64,000 bases of DNA from Nitrospirota bacterium (GCA_020052615.1 JAGVOT010000052.1:1-64000), one strand, 5' to 3'. Shown: positions 26,635-36,479, counted from the stretch's first letter. Numbers and translations are program-made. Notes: generated from the sequence alone by a model not told the origin.

Positions 26635-29076
26635 ATGGAAACGAAAAAGGCCGTCATCCCGGTCAAAGGCATGACCTGCGTCAATTGCGCCGCTGCGATC
26701 CAGAAGGACATTTCGAAGCTCGTGGGCGTCAAGAGCGCGAACGTAAACTACGCCAATGAAAAGGCCGTGGTGGAGTTCGATCCTGCCAGCATCGGGCTTG
26801 AACAGTTCATCTCAAGCATTCACGAGTCAGGCTATCAGGCGGTCACGGAAAGGATAACGGTCCCGGTCATCGACCTCGACGTTTCCCGCGTGCCGGAACT
26901 TGAGAAGACAGCGTCCACGATCGACGGGGTATTGAAAGCAACGGTGAACGCTACGGCAGGAACCATCGAGATGGAGTATGTCCCCGGCCAGATCGGTCTC
27001 CGGGACATCCGCCGGGCCATCGAGCGCGAGGGTTTCCGGCTGCCCGAGCAGGCCGAAGGCCGGTCCGCTCTGGACATCGAGAAGGAAGCGCGCGAGCGCG
27101 AGCTTTCCGAACTTCGCACCAAGCTCATCGTCAGCGCCGCCCTGTCGGCGCTTATTTTCATCGGCAGCATGCAGGATATGATACCCGGCCTGTCGCTCCT
27201 CCCCCGCAGGACCATGTGGTTCATCCTCTTCGCCTTGACCACGCCGGTCCAGTTCTGGGCGGGACGGCATTTCTACCAGAACGCCTGGGCGTCCCTCAAG
27301 CACGGCAGCACGAACATGAACACCCTGGTCGTCGTAGGCACGAGTGCGGCCTACGGCTACAGCGCGGCACTCACCTTCTTCCCCGATCTGCTGGGCGATC
27401 ATGCCAGCCACGGAGGCGCCTATTACGACACCTCGGCGGTCATCATCACGCTCATCTTGTTCGGAAAGTTCCTCGAGGCACGCGCAAAGTCCCGCGCCGG
27501 GGAGGCGATCAAGAAGCTCATGGGGCTCCAGCCGCGCACGGCAAGGGTGGTCCGTAACGGCACAGAACAGGATATTCCCATTGAAGACGTCGAGCATGGA
27601 GACCTGATAGTCGTGCGGCCGGGCGAGAAGGTCCCGGTGGACGGCGTTATCCGAAGCGGTTATTCATCTCTGGACGAGTCCATGCTGACCGGAGAGAGCC
27701 TGCCTGTCGAGAAAAGGATGGGCGACGCGGTGATCGGGGCGACTATCAACAAGACCGGTTCCTTCACCTTCGAGGCGACCAAGGTGGGCAAGGACACCAT
27801 GCTCTCCCAGATCATTCGCATGGTCCAGGAGGCGCAGGGATCAAAGGCACCCATCCAGCGGCTTGCCGATTATATCTCCAGCATCTTCGTACCCACGGTC
27901 ATTACCCTTGCGTTGGTGACCTTCGGGATATGGTACTTTCTCGGTTCGGCCGAGTCACGCTTTACTTTCGCATTGGTGAACTTCATCGCTGTTCTGATCA
28001 TCGCCTGCCCCTGCGCCATGGGGCTGGCAACGCCTACGGCCATCATGGTCGGTACCGGCAAGGGTGCGGAGCACGGCATCCTGTTCAAGAACGCCGAAAG
28101 TCTCGAACGGGCCCAGAAGATCGACACCGTTGTCCTGGACAAGACGGGGACGTTGACCTGCGGCGAACCGAAGGTCACCGACGTCATTGCCATCGGCATG
28201 AACAGGCAGGAGCTTTTATTCCTCGCCGGTTCTGCGGAAAAAGGGTCGGAGCACCCTCTCGGTGAGGCCATCGTTCGCGGCGCAATTGACGCGGGCCTCA
28301 CGCCTGAACAGGCCGATGAGTTCGGGGCGCTGCCGGGACACGGCATTCGCGCCCTGGTGAAGGGCAAAGAGGTCGTTCTGGGGAATGAAAGGCTTATGTC
28401 CGACCGGAAGATCGACCTCGCTTCTCTGTCATCTGACGCAGAACGCTTGTCCTTGAGCGGCAAGACCCCGATGTTCGTCGCAATCGACGGAAAGGCAGCC
28501 GGCATCATCGCCGTTGCAGATACTCCCAAGGAGCACTCTAAGGAAGCCGTGGCCGGCCTCAGGGCGCTCGGCCTCGATGTCGTAATGCTGACGGGCGACA
28601 ACCGCCGTACCGCCGAAGCAATAGCCGCGGAACTGGGCATCGACCGCGTGCTTGCCGAGGTGCTCCCCCAGGACAAAATGGACATGGTCAAAAAGCTCCA
28701 GGGAGAAGGCCGGATCGTCGCCATGGTGGGCGACGGCATCAACGATGCCCCTGCCCTGACCCAGGCCGACGTGGGGATCGCCATCGGGACGGGCACTGAC
28801 GTGGCCATCGAAGCATCGGACGTTACTCTTATCAAGGACGATCTTCGTGTCGTTGCTGCTGCAATGCGCCTTTCACGAAGGACCATGAGGACGATAAAAA
28901 TGAACCTGTTCTGGGCGTTCTTCTACAACGTCATCGGCATCCCCATCGCGGCCGGCGCCCTCTATCCCTTTCTGGGGGCAGCGGGACTGCTGAATCCAAT
29001 GTACGCGTCAGCGGCCATGGCCTTCAGCTCGGTCAGCGTCATTACAAACTCTCTCAGGCTGAAAAGATTTTCCTGA
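26635..29076 (+). CDS. copA: Copper-transporting P1B-type ATPase
   Basis: Inner-membrane cation pump of 813 aa exporting Cu(I). The first N-terminal heavy-metal domain has the binding motif GMTCVNC (cysteines 15 and 18). The second, at about residues 75-140, keeps the fold but has no CxxC. The membrane metal site CPC is at 458-460 and the phosphorylated Asp502 lies in [17 protein letters not shown] and [10 protein letters not shown] complete the catalytic set. Eight membrane spans are expected. The CPC motif with the C-terminal Asn/Met/Ser-containing helices favours copper over zinc. There is no regulator gene beside it and no strong ribosome site upstream. Confidence 0.94.
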   Translation: METKKAVIPVKGMTCVNCAAAIQKDISKLVGVKSANVNYANEKAVVEFDPASIGLEQFISSIHESGYQAVTERITVPVIDLDVSRVPELEKTASTIDGVLKATVNATAGTIEMEYVPGQIGLRDIRRAIEREGFRLPEQAEGRSALDIEKEARERELSELRTKLIVSAALSALIFIGSMQDMIPGLSLLPRRTMWFILFALTTPVQFWAGRHFYQNAWASLKHGSTNMNTLVVVGTSAAYGYSAALTFFPDLLGDHASHGGAYYDTSAVIITLILFGKFLEARAKSRAGEAIKKLMGLQPRTARVVRNGTEQDIPIEDVEHGDLIVVRPGEKVPVDGVIRSGYSSLDESMLTGESLPVEKRMGDAVIGATINKTGSFTFEATKVGKDTMLSQIIRMVQEAQGSKAPIQRLADYISSIFVPTVITLALVTFGIWYFLGSAESRFTFALVNFIAVLIIACPCAMGLATPTAIMVGTGKGAEHGILFKNAESLERAQKIDTVVLDKTGTLTCGEPKVTDVIAIGMNRQELLFLAGSAEKGSEHPLGEAIVRGAIDAGLTPEQADEFGALPGHGIRALVKGKEVVLGNERLMSDRKIDLASLSSDAERLSLSGKTPMFVAIDGKAAGIIAVADTPKEHSKEAVAGLRALGLDVVMLTGDNRRTAEAIAAELGIDRVLAEVLPQDKMDMVKKLQGEGRIVAMVGDGINDAPALTQADVGIAIGTGTDVAIEASDVTLIKDDLRVVAAAMRLSRRTMRTIKMNLFWAFFYNVIGIPIAAGALYPFLGAAGLLNPMYASAAMAFSSVSVITNSLRLKRFS

Positions 29077-29157
29077 ACTTCAGATGCAGAGGCACCGGGA
29101 ACAAAGACAAGCATTCATTATTGAAATATTTTTGTTTGGCTTGACGTTTAACCGTTT

Positions 29158-29245
29158 CGCCTGGAGGCGCCTGCTTTTTGCCATCGATGGTCGCATTTCG
29201 TTCAAGCATTTCACCGTGTCTCTGAGTCACGGTGTCTCCGTGGCG
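29158..29245. repeat. Intergenic word repeats between copA and the Mut7-C gene
   Basis: gcgcctgctttttgcc (29166-29181) recurs as gcgcctacttttggc near 35183 and acgcctacttattgcc near 42312. It is followed by ttcaccgtgtctctgagtca-type words (29210-29245) also found in inverted form at 35103. Confidence 0.6.
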
Positions 29246-29259
29246 GAATATTGGCACCT

Positions 29260-29688
29260 ATGAAGTTTATCGCCGATGTCATGCTGGGAAAGCTCGCGAA
29301 GCGGATGCGGCTGATGGGATTCGATGTGCTCTATGGACCCAGCTGCGACGACAACGAGGTGCTGCGCCTTGCTCTTGACCAGGGCCGCATCATCCTGACG
29401 CGGGACACCGGCCTTGCATCACGCCCCCTTGCCCAAAACCACCTGCTGATAACGAGCGCCCTGATCGATGATCAGCTCCGCCAGGTCCTTGAGGCTTTCT
29501 CACCGCCCAGCGGACACGCGTTGACCCGCTGCTCCCTCTGCAACGGGCAACTTTCGATGCTGGAGAGAAAGGATGCTCGTGACCTTGTTCCTGATCATGT
29601 TGCTGCGACCGTACATGAGTTTTGGCGCTGTGAGCAATGCGGCAAGGTCTACTGGAAGGGCAGCCATGTGCGGCATATGACAACATAA
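29260..29688 (+). CDS. Mut7-C RNase-domain protein with zinc ribbon
   Basis: Protein of 142 aa of the Mut7-C (DUF82) family, a PIN-like nuclease fold. The N-terminal MKFIADVMLGKLAKRMRLMG carries the typical catalytic Asp. LTRD near residue 49 is the second acidic site. Two CxxC pairs (CSLC and CEQC) form a C-terminal zinc ribbon. It probably acts on RNA in the cytoplasm; the substrate is not known for the family. I took ATG 29260 over a TTG three codons earlier. It is the last + strand gene before a long block on the other strand. Confidence 0.85.
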   Translation: MKFIADVMLGKLAKRMRLMGFDVLYGPSCDDNEVLRLALDQGRIILTRDTGLASRPLAQNHLLITSALIDDQLRQVLEAFSPPSGHALTRCSLCNGQLSMLERKDARDLVPDHVAATVHEFWRCEQCGKVYWKGSHVRHMTT

Positions 29689-29748
29689 GGACAACTAAAG
29701 AGCCGGTACCGGCAGGGGCTTGGTTGTCATGATCATTCCGAGCAGCGG

Positions 29749-30294
29749 CTAGATGAAGTGGTAGGTCAGGCCAACGTCCATAGTGTCGATCCTGCAGTCA
29801 ATGTCAGCTGTATTGTTCGTGAACGTAACATTGCTCCGGGTAAATCCCATATTGAGGGATGTATCCGGGAACAGATAGATGTCCATGCCGATCCCGACCC
29901 TGCCGCCCTTGCCTTCCCTGGACATGCCATTCTGCTCTACCGTGAAGATCCCCCCGCCGAACAGGAGATAGGGCTCGATATAGCTGTCGACGAGCGGGAA
30001 GTTGACCTTGAGATCGATCGTCACGGCCTTCAGGTCCGCAGCTTTCCCGGCGTCCTTATTGCTGTGTTTCGTTTTCCAGATGCCCGCCTCGACGGCAAGA
30101 TCCTGGTTGAACCCATAACCTCCGTGAAGACCCAGGCCATGGCCGGACTCGATACCCTCCGGTTCATTGATATCGCCGCTGATATCATTGAACAGCATGT
30201 TGATGCCGATGTGGAAGCCGTCTTTTGCCCCGGCAGGCTGCGCGGCGATAAACAGCAGCGCTACCAGGGCCATCAATGTCGTTGCTCTTCCCAT
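29749..30294 (-). CDS. Outer-membrane beta-barrel protein (181 aa)
   Basis: Signal peptide to about residue 20 (QPAGA), then an eight-strand small barrel pattern of alternating polar and hydrophobic residues with glycine-rich turns, ending TYHFI. It is paralogous to the next gene upstream (30376): both begin the mature protein with (K)(D/E)GF(H/F)IG and share DISGD and a final YHF. It resembles the OmpW/OmpA-like barrel superfamily without a specific match. The start MGRATT at 30294 is preferred because it gives a normal signal peptide. Confidence 0.78.
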   Translation of the reverse strand: MGRATTLMALVALLFIAAQPAGAKDGFHIGINMLFNDISGDINEPEGIESGHGLGLHGGYGFNQDLAVEAGIWKTKHSNKDAGKAADLKAVTIDLKVNFPLVDSYIEPYLLFGGGIFTVEQNGMSREGKGGRVGIGMDIYLFPDTSLNMGFTRSNVTFTNNTADIDCRIDTMDVGLTYHFI

Positions 30295-30324
30295 ATCTCT
30301 CTCGATTTCCGTCCTCAAAGCGAA

Positions 30325-30355
30325 TAAAAAAGCCGGTCCTGTATCAGGACCGGCT
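30325..30355 (-). terminator. Terminator between the two barrel genes
   Basis: An 11-bp stem (30331-30341 with 30345-30355) and a 3-base loop are followed on the minus strand by TTTTTT. It ends the message of the gene at 30376-30924, so the two paralogues are transcribed separately or by partial read-through. Confidence 0.88.
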
Positions 30356-30375
30356 CGCAATATAGGCTTCCCATT

Positions 30376-30924
30376 TTATAGAAAATGATAGATCAGTCCG
30401 ATATCGATGACCCGGATGGTCCCGTCCCTTTCGGGATTCGTATCAAAGGTAACGCTGGTACTCGTATATCCGATGTTGACCGAAAGCTCCTTGAACAGAT
30501 ACTGCTCGATGCCGATCCCGAGGCGGAATCCGTTGCCGTCAAACGACTGCCCGCCTGACGTTGCCTCGTATGCTCCATACCCCGCCAGGATATAAGGTTC
30601 AAAAGACATGACCTTGGCGCTGTCAAGCGTGGTGAGCGGGAAGTTCAGCCTCGCATTCACTGCCATACCGTCCAGATCCATCGTGCCGCCTCCGGTCATG
30701 TCCAACTCCGTTCTTTCCAGGACACCCTCGATTGAAAAGTACTTATTGAATCCCAGTCCCAGGCGGAACCCGTAGCCGGACCCTTCATCGAGCCCATTCC
30801 CGGCATCACCCGAGATGTCAATAGAGGGTATCAATGATGCCCCGATAAAGAACCCTTCCTTTGCCATGGCCGGAGCAGCAATAAGCGTCAGCATGAGGAG
30901 CATCAGCACCAAAGTCTTTTTCAT
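30376..30924 (-). CDS. Outer-membrane beta-barrel protein (182 aa), paralogue
   Basis: Signal peptide MKKTLVLMLLML...AMA, then a small barrel with the same opening (KEGFFIG) and ending (YHFL) as its neighbour at 29749. Repeated patterns of glycine and aromatic residues fit eight strands. It probably lies in the outer membrane with a structural or small-solute role; no ligand can be read from sequence. Its own terminator lies just downstream. Tandem duplication with divergence is the simplest origin. Confidence 0.8.
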   Translation of the reverse strand: MKKTLVLMLLMLTLIAAPAMAKEGFFIGASLIPSIDISGDAGNGLDEGSGYGFRLGLGFNKYFSIEGVLERTELDMTGGGTMDLDGMAVNARLNFPLTTLDSAKVMSFEPYILAGYGAYEATSGGQSFDGNGFRLGIGIEQYLFKELSVNIGYTSTSVTFDTNPERDGTIRVIDIGLIYHFL

Positions 30925-31007
30925 AGGAAACCCCTTTCTAAATCAATGTATTTTGGATCATATCAGATGATCAGCCATTGGCATGTTGATCGTCAAAAAA
31001 AACGGAC

Positions 31008-31934
31008 TTACTCGCGCGAAGGAGGCGGTTCCACCGGGGTAACTGGTTGCGGTGGGCTGACGGTCTCCGCAGGAGGCGCCGGCGCTGCCTGCACCGGTGG
31101 CTGAGCCGTTGAGGTCGCCTCGGTCACGGGCTTCGGTTTTCGCGGCCGGAGCGGCTGCTCTGACTCTACCTTCTGGAACGCGATCCCGGTCGCGGTGACG
31201 ATCAGGTCGCGCACCACAGCGTTCTTTGGGCCAGTTACCGTCAATTCGTTCCCGTTCAGAAGGATCTTTAGGGCGCCTACACTTGCGTAGGTCAGCAGAA
31301 AACGATCATCGGCACTCCAGGTGATGTTCTCGCCTTTTTTCAGGACCGCCTTCTTCTGAGGGCTGACATCGGTCCTCACGAGCACCCACACGTCCTCTAG
31401 CGCAATGATCTCGAGGTACAGTTTTTCCTTGTTTGCAGAGCCCGTCGTTCCTGTATGGAGGCTGTCGGTCGGCGTCACCTGGGAGGACGTCAGTCTGTCC
31501 CGTTCTGGAACAGGGGGGCTCGACGGCAAGGCGACAAGTATGAACAGGACAATGCCGATGAGGATGACCCCGCCCCACAGGAAAGGCTCCACACTTAAGC
31601 CTTTCGGCAATTTCGATCCGGCATCCACAGTCCGTATCTCGGCAGTCACCTGTTTTTGGCTGTCGGTCTTCGGAGCAGCAGACGGTGCGGCCGCCTGCTG
31701 GGGCTTCATGAACTCCCCGTAGCGCTTTACGACCTCATCTTCCGGAAGACGAAGGAACCGGGCATAGTTCTTCAGGAATCCCTTGACGAAGACCTCACCC
31801 GGCAGTTTGGAGAAGTCCTCCTCCTCGATCGCCTTCAGATAATTGATGCTGATGCGGGTCTGCTGCGCTGCATCCCTCAGGTCAAGACCCCGGGCCTCGC
31901 GTGCACTCCGAAAATAAGATCCTAATGTGCCCAT
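31008..31934 (-). CDS. rodZ: RodZ-like cytoskeletal/HTH membrane protein
   Basis: RodZ family protein of 308 aa. An N-terminal helix-turn-helix of the HTH_25 type (LGSYFRSAREARGLDLRDAA and a second helix near KLPGEVFVKGFLKNYARFL) is followed by a membrane helix (about residues 118-135). After this comes a periplasmic DUF4115 domain (LEIIALEDVWVLVRTD) and a Pro-rich C-terminal tail of about 60 residues. RodZ anchors MreB filaments and helps set rod shape. Next to a TPR lipoprotein gene, as in many bacteria where pilF and rodZ are adjacent. Confidence 0.88.
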   Translation of the reverse strand: MGTLGSYFRSAREARGLDLRDAAQQTRISINYLKAIEEEDFSKLPGEVFVKGFLKNYARFLRLPEDEVVKRYGEFMKPQQAAAPSAAPKTDSQKQVTAEIRTVDAGSKLPKGLSVEPFLWGGVILIGIVLFILVALPSSPPVPERDRLTSSQVTPTDSLHTGTTGSANKEKLYLEIIALEDVWVLVRTDVSPQKKAVLKKGENITWSADDRFLLTYASVGALKILLNGNELTVTGPKNAVVRDLIVTATGIAFQKVESEQPLRPRKPKPVTEATSTAQPPVQAAPAPPAETVSPPQPVTPVEPPPSRE

Positions 31935-31949
31935 GCCATTTCCTCAGAT

Positions 31950-32723
31950 CTACCTTGTCTTTTGCTTTTTCGCCGCATCGGGGGCTAGGGTGATGATATA
32001 GTCTCTTGCGGTCTTTGCGGCATCGCTTTGGGGGGCAAATTCCACAACTTTCTTGAGCTCGGTGAGCGCCGCGTTCTTGTTCCCGTCCTTGAGCAGCGCA
32101 AGTCCGAGCGCAAGACGCATATCAGGATTCTTCGGGGTCAGCGCCACACCCTCCTGAAATTCTGCTATGGCCTCTTTGGTCTTCCCCGCGCGGGAAAGGG
32201 CCATCCCGAGACGATAAATGATATAATCCTGATTTGCGTACCGCTTGGCCTCCCGGTAGGATTCGATCGCCTTTGGGTAGTCCTCAAGGTTCAAGTACAC
32301 GTCCCCGATGTTCACATGGGCGATATGGGGGGTCGCATACATTTTGTTTTGCAGCGCCTTCTGGAAGGCCTTCAATGCCTCCTTCCATTTCTTTTGCTTC
32401 ATATAAACGGTGCCCAGCGCATTATAAGCGTCAGAGAACTCGGAATCAATATCGATCGCTTCCTTGTAATATTTTTCCGCGTCGCTTAATTTCCCCATCA
32501 TGTCATAGACCATGCCCGTGGCATAATAGGACATTTTGTACTTCGGATCGGTGTTGATCGAGCGCTGGAACTCGACCATGGCCTTTTCATAATCCTTTGT
32601 CTGGAGATGGTGTATCCCGCGATTATAGTATCCCTCGGCCATCTTGCTGATATCTTCATTTGTACCGGTGGTCGCACAGCCGGCAAGCACCAGAAACAGA
32701 ATGGCAGCTATCGTTCCCCTCAT
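31950..32723 (-). CDS. TPR-repeat lipoprotein (PilF/PilW-like)
   Basis: Lipoprotein of 257 aa with lipobox LVLAGC (cysteine 16), followed by about six tetratricopeptide repeats (YYNRGIHHLQTKDYEKAMVE is the first). Such proteins assemble outer-membrane secretin rings in type IV pilus systems (PilF/PilW), and the position directly upstream of rodZ matches that family. No pilus gene lies nearby, so a general scaffold role is also possible. Confidence 0.8.
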   Translation of the reverse strand: MRGTIAAILFLVLAGCATTGTNEDISKMAEGYYNRGIHHLQTKDYEKAMVEFQRSINTDPKYKMSYYATGMVYDMMGKLSDAEKYYKEAIDIDSEFSDAYNALGTVYMKQKKWKEALKAFQKALQNKMYATPHIAHVNIGDVYLNLEDYPKAIESYREAKRYANQDYIIYRLGMALSRAGKTKEAIAEFQEGVALTPKNPDMRLALGLALLKDGNKNAALTELKKVVEFAPQSDAAKTARDYIITLAPDAAKKQKTR

Positions 32724-32849
32724 GAAGTCTCCTATAACTCCCTGGCTGACATGATTACTTCGATCATTTTGCGTACAAGGGCCCTATCGCTGCCTGTCCG
32801 CCTTAGCCCGATTGCTGCAAACGGGAGATAACAACAAGGTCCCGATCGA

Positions 32850-34118
32850 TCAGAACGATGCGAGCAGACGCGCGAGCGCTTCCTTGTCCCGCGGTACGAC
32901 GCCCGAGGCCGGGCGGGCCGCCCTGGGCGCCTTCGCTTTCGGCGGCTTCACCACGCCTTCCCTGAGCGCTTCCTCGAATACATTGGCCGGCCGTTGCTGC
33001 ACGGGCGCCGCATTCAATTCGACGGGGACCGTTACCTCGAACGACTCTTCAGGCTCCCGTTCCGGTGCCTTTTGGGCTTTTTTCTTCTGAGGAGCCTTGG
33101 CCGGCTGGGCCGGCTGCGTTTTTTTCAGCGGCGCGGCGGGCTGTTCAAAGACCTGCTGCGGCTGGGGCGGAGCCATCGGATATTGGGGCATCATCGGCTG
33201 GGCCTGCTGAGGATACGGTTGCTGATACTGCTGCGGCTGACCATAGGGCTGCTGAACATACTGCTGTGGCGCTTGCCCATACGGTTGCTGAAGCTGGCCG
33301 TAAGGTTGCGGGGGATACTGCTGCCCCTGCTGAGGGATCTGCTGCGGATATTGCGGCTGCATGGGTTGCTGAGGCGGATACTGCGGCTGCATTGGCTGGC
33401 CCTGCTGGGGAACGGGCTGCTGATACTGTGGAGAGGGCTGCTGCGGTGGCTGTGCCTGAGGTTGTGGCTGGACCGGAAGCTGCGGCTGTGCTTGCGGTTT
33501 CGCCTGCTGCGGCTGCGGCTGAACAGGTTCGGGATGCAGCACGGGGACTTCCAGGTGCGGCACGGATTCGACCGCAGGCGCCGGCGAGAGTTCAACAGGC
33601 TTCACCGGGGCAACCGGAGCGGCCTGCGCAGCCTGCTCTGCTTTTGCCTGCGCCTCACGGGCTTCTTCCCTTTCGGTGAGGGGGGATGTGACCTTGTCAG
33701 CGGTCGTGATGGTAACATTGTCATCGGCGATCTCCGGCTTCTTGTAGCCGAAGATATACTGCTCCTCGATCCACCTGTTCCGGTCGTCTGCCGGCATACC
33801 GCTCACGCTGATCTCGTCGAGCAAAAAGCCCATATCCTCCGCGAAGCCCGTAGCTTCGAATTCCACATCAGGCGCCGCCTCAAAGGGAAAGGGGTTCGAG
33901 GTATAGGCATAGAAGATCTTGCGGTCGATCCTCGGCAAATAGAGCCCGATGTACGCGGACAGGTTCGGACCTTCGCTGAAGAACAGCACATAGCACCGCG
34001 CCTCTTCGACGCTCAATTCCGGCGTGGCGACCTGGGGGCTGTTCATGGAATAGAGCATCTTATAGATGTTCCGTTCCTTGACCTTGAGGTCCGTTAAGCT
34101 GGGAGAGATGGTAAACAT
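32850..34118 (-). CDS. Hypothetical protein with Pro/Gln-rich low-complexity region
   Basis: Function unknown. Residues 1-140 form a compact, well-mixed domain (YVLFFSEGPNLSAYIGLYLP and FGYKKPEIADDN), with no signal peptide. Residues 145-175 are Ala/Glu-rich. Residues 195-325 consist of Pro, Gln and Tyr with tandem units QPMQPQYP (241 and 251) and QPYGQ (271-294). A basic Lys/Pro stretch and a conserved-looking C-terminus (VVPRDKEALARLLASF) follow. The total is 422 aa from ATG 34118. The middle would be intrinsically disordered and could drive condensation or act as a linker. It lies directly downstream of the PfkB kinase. Confidence 0.75.
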   Translation of the reverse strand: MFTISPSLTDLKVKERNIYKMLYSMNSPQVATPELSVEEARCYVLFFSEGPNLSAYIGLYLPRIDRKIFYAYTSNPFPFEAAPDVEFEATGFAEDMGFLLDEISVSGMPADDRNRWIEEQYIFGYKKPEIADDNVTITTADKVTSPLTEREEAREAQAKAEQAAQAAPVAPVKPVELSPAPAVESVPHLEVPVLHPEPVQPQPQQAKPQAQPQLPVQPQPQAQPPQQPSPQYQQPVPQQGQPMQPQYPPQQPMQPQYPQQIPQQGQQYPPQPYGQLQQPYGQAPQQYVQQPYGQPQQYQQPYPQQAQPMMPQYPMAPPQPQQVFEQPAAPLKKTQPAQPAKAPQKKKAQKAPEREPEESFEVTVPVELNAAPVQQRPANVFEEALREGVVKPPKAKAPRAARPASGVVPRDKEALARLLASF

Positions 34119-34167
34119 TGTTATTCGGTCGGTCTCGCGTTCATTCCTTAGTTCTGCGCTTGTGACC

Positions 34168-35076
34168 CTATATGTCCTCGAAATGCGTGAGTTTCTTGAA
34201 CTCGCGGTAGCGCGCTTCAATTTCCTTATAATCCAGGCTGCGCAATCTGTCAAGACTGAAGGACTCGACGTTCAGCGACGCCATGACGCTGCCGAAGATC
34301 ACTGCCTGGCGCATGCCGGCTTCGGAGAAATTCATGGTATTCGCCAGGTAGCCCATGAAGCCGCCCGCAAACGTATCTCCCGCGCCCGTTGGATCGAACA
34401 CGGATTCGAGCGGATATGCCGGCGCGCTGAAGACGCTGTGGCCGTGGAACATGACCGCTCCGTAGCTCCCCTGCTTGACCACGATCGTCTTCGGGCCCAT
34501 GGCCTGTACTGCTTTCGCCGCCTTGACGAGACTGGATTCACCTGCAAGCTGACGGATCTCGGCTTCATTGATGGTAAGGATGTCCACTTCCTTGAGCGTC
34601 CTTTTCAGAGCATCGAGCTTGCTCGAGATCCAGTAGTTCATCGTATCGCAGGCAACCAGCTTCGGACGCTTCACCTGGCTGAGGACATCGAGCTGGATAT
34701 CGGGATCGATGTTCGCAAGGAACACTACATCGGTGTCCTTGTGATCGTCCCTGATCTTCGGCTTGAACGTGGCAAGGACGTTCAGGTCGGTGGCAAGCGT
34801 GCGTGCCTCGTTCAGGTCGTACCCGTACTCCCCTTTCCAGTGGAAGGTCTTGCCCTTCTGGACCTCGAGGCCGCGGACGTCGATGTTCTTGCTCTTCAGA
34901 AAATTGATATGCTCTTTCGGGAAATCCTCTCCGATGACGGCAACGAGCCGAACGTCGGTGAAATAGCTCGCCGAGGTGGAGAAATAGGTGGCGGAACCGC
35001 CGAGTGCGTTATCGGCTTTGCCGAAGGGGGTCTTGACGGAATCAAGGGCAACGGTGCCCACGACAAGCAAACTCAC
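34168..35076 (-). CDS. PfkB-family sugar/nucleoside kinase
   Basis: Ribokinase-fold enzyme of 302 aa. The N-terminal GGSATYFS substrate lid and the C-terminal DPTGAGDTFAGGF with the catalytic Asp and anion hole are present. The middle shows the usual NEAEIRQLAG segment. It phosphorylates a sugar or nucleoside; the exact substrate is not evident. Because mtnP lies just upstream in the same direction, the product of methylthioadenosine or adenosine phosphorolysis (ribose or methylthioribose derivatives) is a candidate pathway. Confidence 0.88.
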   Translation of the reverse strand: MSLLVVGTVALDSVKTPFGKADNALGGSATYFSTSASYFTDVRLVAVIGEDFPKEHINFLKSKNIDVRGLEVQKGKTFHWKGEYGYDLNEARTLATDLNVLATFKPKIRDDHKDTDVVFLANIDPDIQLDVLSQVKRPKLVACDTMNYWISSKLDALKRTLKEVDILTINEAEIRQLAGESSLVKAAKAVQAMGPKTIVVKQGSYGAVMFHGHSVFSAPAYPLESVFDPTGAGDTFAGGFMGYLANTMNFSEAGMRQAVIFGSVMASLNVESFSLDRLRSLDYKEIEARYREFKKLTHFEDI

Positions 35077-35102
35077 TTATAACCTCCAAAAACTAAAAAT
35101 CT

Positions 35103-35216
35103 GCCACGGAGGCACTGAGACACGGAGAAAACCTTGAAATAATACTCCTGTCATTTGACTCTCTCAGTGCCTCGCTTAGAAGCGCCTACTTTTGGCTGTG
35201 TCTCTGCGGCGAAAAA
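35103..35216. repeat. Word-repeat element between mtnP and the PfkB gene
   Basis: The left arm (35103-35132) has gccacggaggcactgagaca-type words. The right arm (35162-35216) has tctcagtgcctcgc, gcgcctacttttggc and tgtctctgcggcg, the inverted counterparts. It makes a long imperfect hairpin that ends at the mtnP stop. Confidence 0.65.
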
Positions 35217-36107
35217 CTATTTTTTCTTCATGTACTTTCCTATGATCGGCGCAAGGTCCTTCTTCAATTTCGCCGGGATGAGCTTCTCCGGCGTCATAAT
35301 GGTGTTCCGGAGCGACTCGCCGCAGCCGCAGTCCCGTGCACCGGAAAGCATCCGGACCGCCTGCCGGATCATGTTCTTGGACGTCTCGATGTTGTGCTTC
35401 ATGACGGCCAGCACTGCTTCCACGGTGACGGCCTCTTCACTGTGGTGCCAGCAGTCGTAATCCGTCGCCAGGGCGATGGTGCTGTAGCAGATCTCCGCCT
35501 CCCGAGCCAGCTTTGCCTCGGTGGCATTCGTCATCCCGATGACGTCCACATTCCAGGTCCGATACGTCATGGACTCTGCGCGCGTCGAGAATTGCGGTCC
35601 TTCCATGCAGAGGTAGGTGCCGCCGCGGTGCACCGTCGCGTCCACCTTCTCTCCCGCCTCGATCAGTGTCCTGCTGAGCCCGGCACAGACGGGTTCCGCC
35701 ATTCCCACGTGGGCGACAACACCGTTCCCGAAGAAGGTGCTCCGACGGTGCTTTGTATGATCGTAGAACTGGTCGGGGATCACGATGTCACCGGGCTTTA
35801 TTTCTTCCTTCATGCTGCCGACGGCGCTTACGGAGATGATCCTCTCGACGCCCAGTTTCTTCATGCCGAAGATGTTCGCACGGTAATTGATGTCCGTGGG
35901 CATGATGCGGTGGCCCCTGCCGTGGCGCGGAAGGAACGCTACCTGCCTGCCATGAAGCGTTCCGACGATATAATCGTCAGAAGGCCTGCCGAAGGGGGTC
36001 GCGACCCTGACCTTCCTGACCTTCGTGAGCCCCTCCATCTCGTAGAGGCCGCTGCCGCCGATGACGCCGATGGTCACTTTTGCCGTTGTTGAGGTTCTTC
36101 TTGCCAT
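35217..36107 (-). CDS. mtnP: S-methyl-5'-thioadenosine phosphorylase
   Basis: Cleaves methylthioadenosine, the by-product of polyamine and other SAM reactions, into adenine and methylthioribose-1-phosphate. The 296-aa trimeric-type enzyme shows GGSGLYEMEG, FLPRHGRGHRI, SAVGSM and the substrate-binding TNATEAKLAREAEICYST, then ATDYDCWH. MtnA (23421) would take the product. The N-terminal ten residues are Thr-rich and extra to the family core; the start at 36107 has no strong ribosome site. Confidence 0.94.
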   Translation of the reverse strand: MARRTSTTAKVTIGVIGGSGLYEMEGLTKVRKVRVATPFGRPSDDYIVGTLHGRQVAFLPRHGRGHRIMPTDINYRANIFGMKKLGVERIISVSAVGSMKEEIKPGDIVIPDQFYDHTKHRRSTFFGNGVVAHVGMAEPVCAGLSRTLIEAGEKVDATVHRGGTYLCMEGPQFSTRAESMTYRTWNVDVIGMTNATEAKLAREAEICYSTIALATDYDCWHHSEEAVTVEAVLAVMKHNIETSKNMIRQAVRMLSGARDCGCGESLRNTIMTPEKLIPAKLKKDLAPIIGKYMKKK

Positions 36108-36209
36108 AGAATGATGGTCCTAAAAATGATTCACCGCAGAGCACGCCGGGTCCGGAAGAGGAATGCACCCGTGCCTCCGTCCCTGTTCGCGTTCTCCGCG
36201 GCATATCGC

Positions 36210-36479
36210 TTACCCTTGCGTTGTTCCCTGGGCAGACTCTGGCTCTTTCCTCTCCATTCCTTCAAGGAGCTCGACCGGCTTCTCGGGAATGATCGTGGAG
36301 ATGGCATGCTTATACACAAGCTGCTGGTTCTCCTGTTTCATGAGTATCACGAAGTTGTCGAAACCCTTGATGGTGCCCGAGATACGCGCCCCGTTCACCA
36401 GATACATGGTCACGGGGATCTTTTCCTTGCGCATCTGGTTCAGGAAAATGTCCTGGAGATTCACCTGCGACTTGCCCAT
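36210..36479 (-). CDS. hfq: RNA chaperone Hfq
   Basis: Sm-like hexameric RNA chaperone of 89 aa that pairs small RNAs with messages. The Sm1 region is [20 protein letters not shown] and the Sm2 motif is YKHAIST. The C-terminal tail is short and acidic-polar. ATG 36479 follows ggaggg; a TTG one codon earlier is unlikely. Placed directly downstream of miaA, the arrangement found across Proteobacteria and relatives. Confidence 0.96.
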   Translation of the reverse strand: MGKSQVNLQDIFLNQMRKEKIPVTMYLVNGARISGTIKGFDNFVILMKQENQQLVYKHAISTIIPEKPVELLEGMERKEPESAQGTTQG

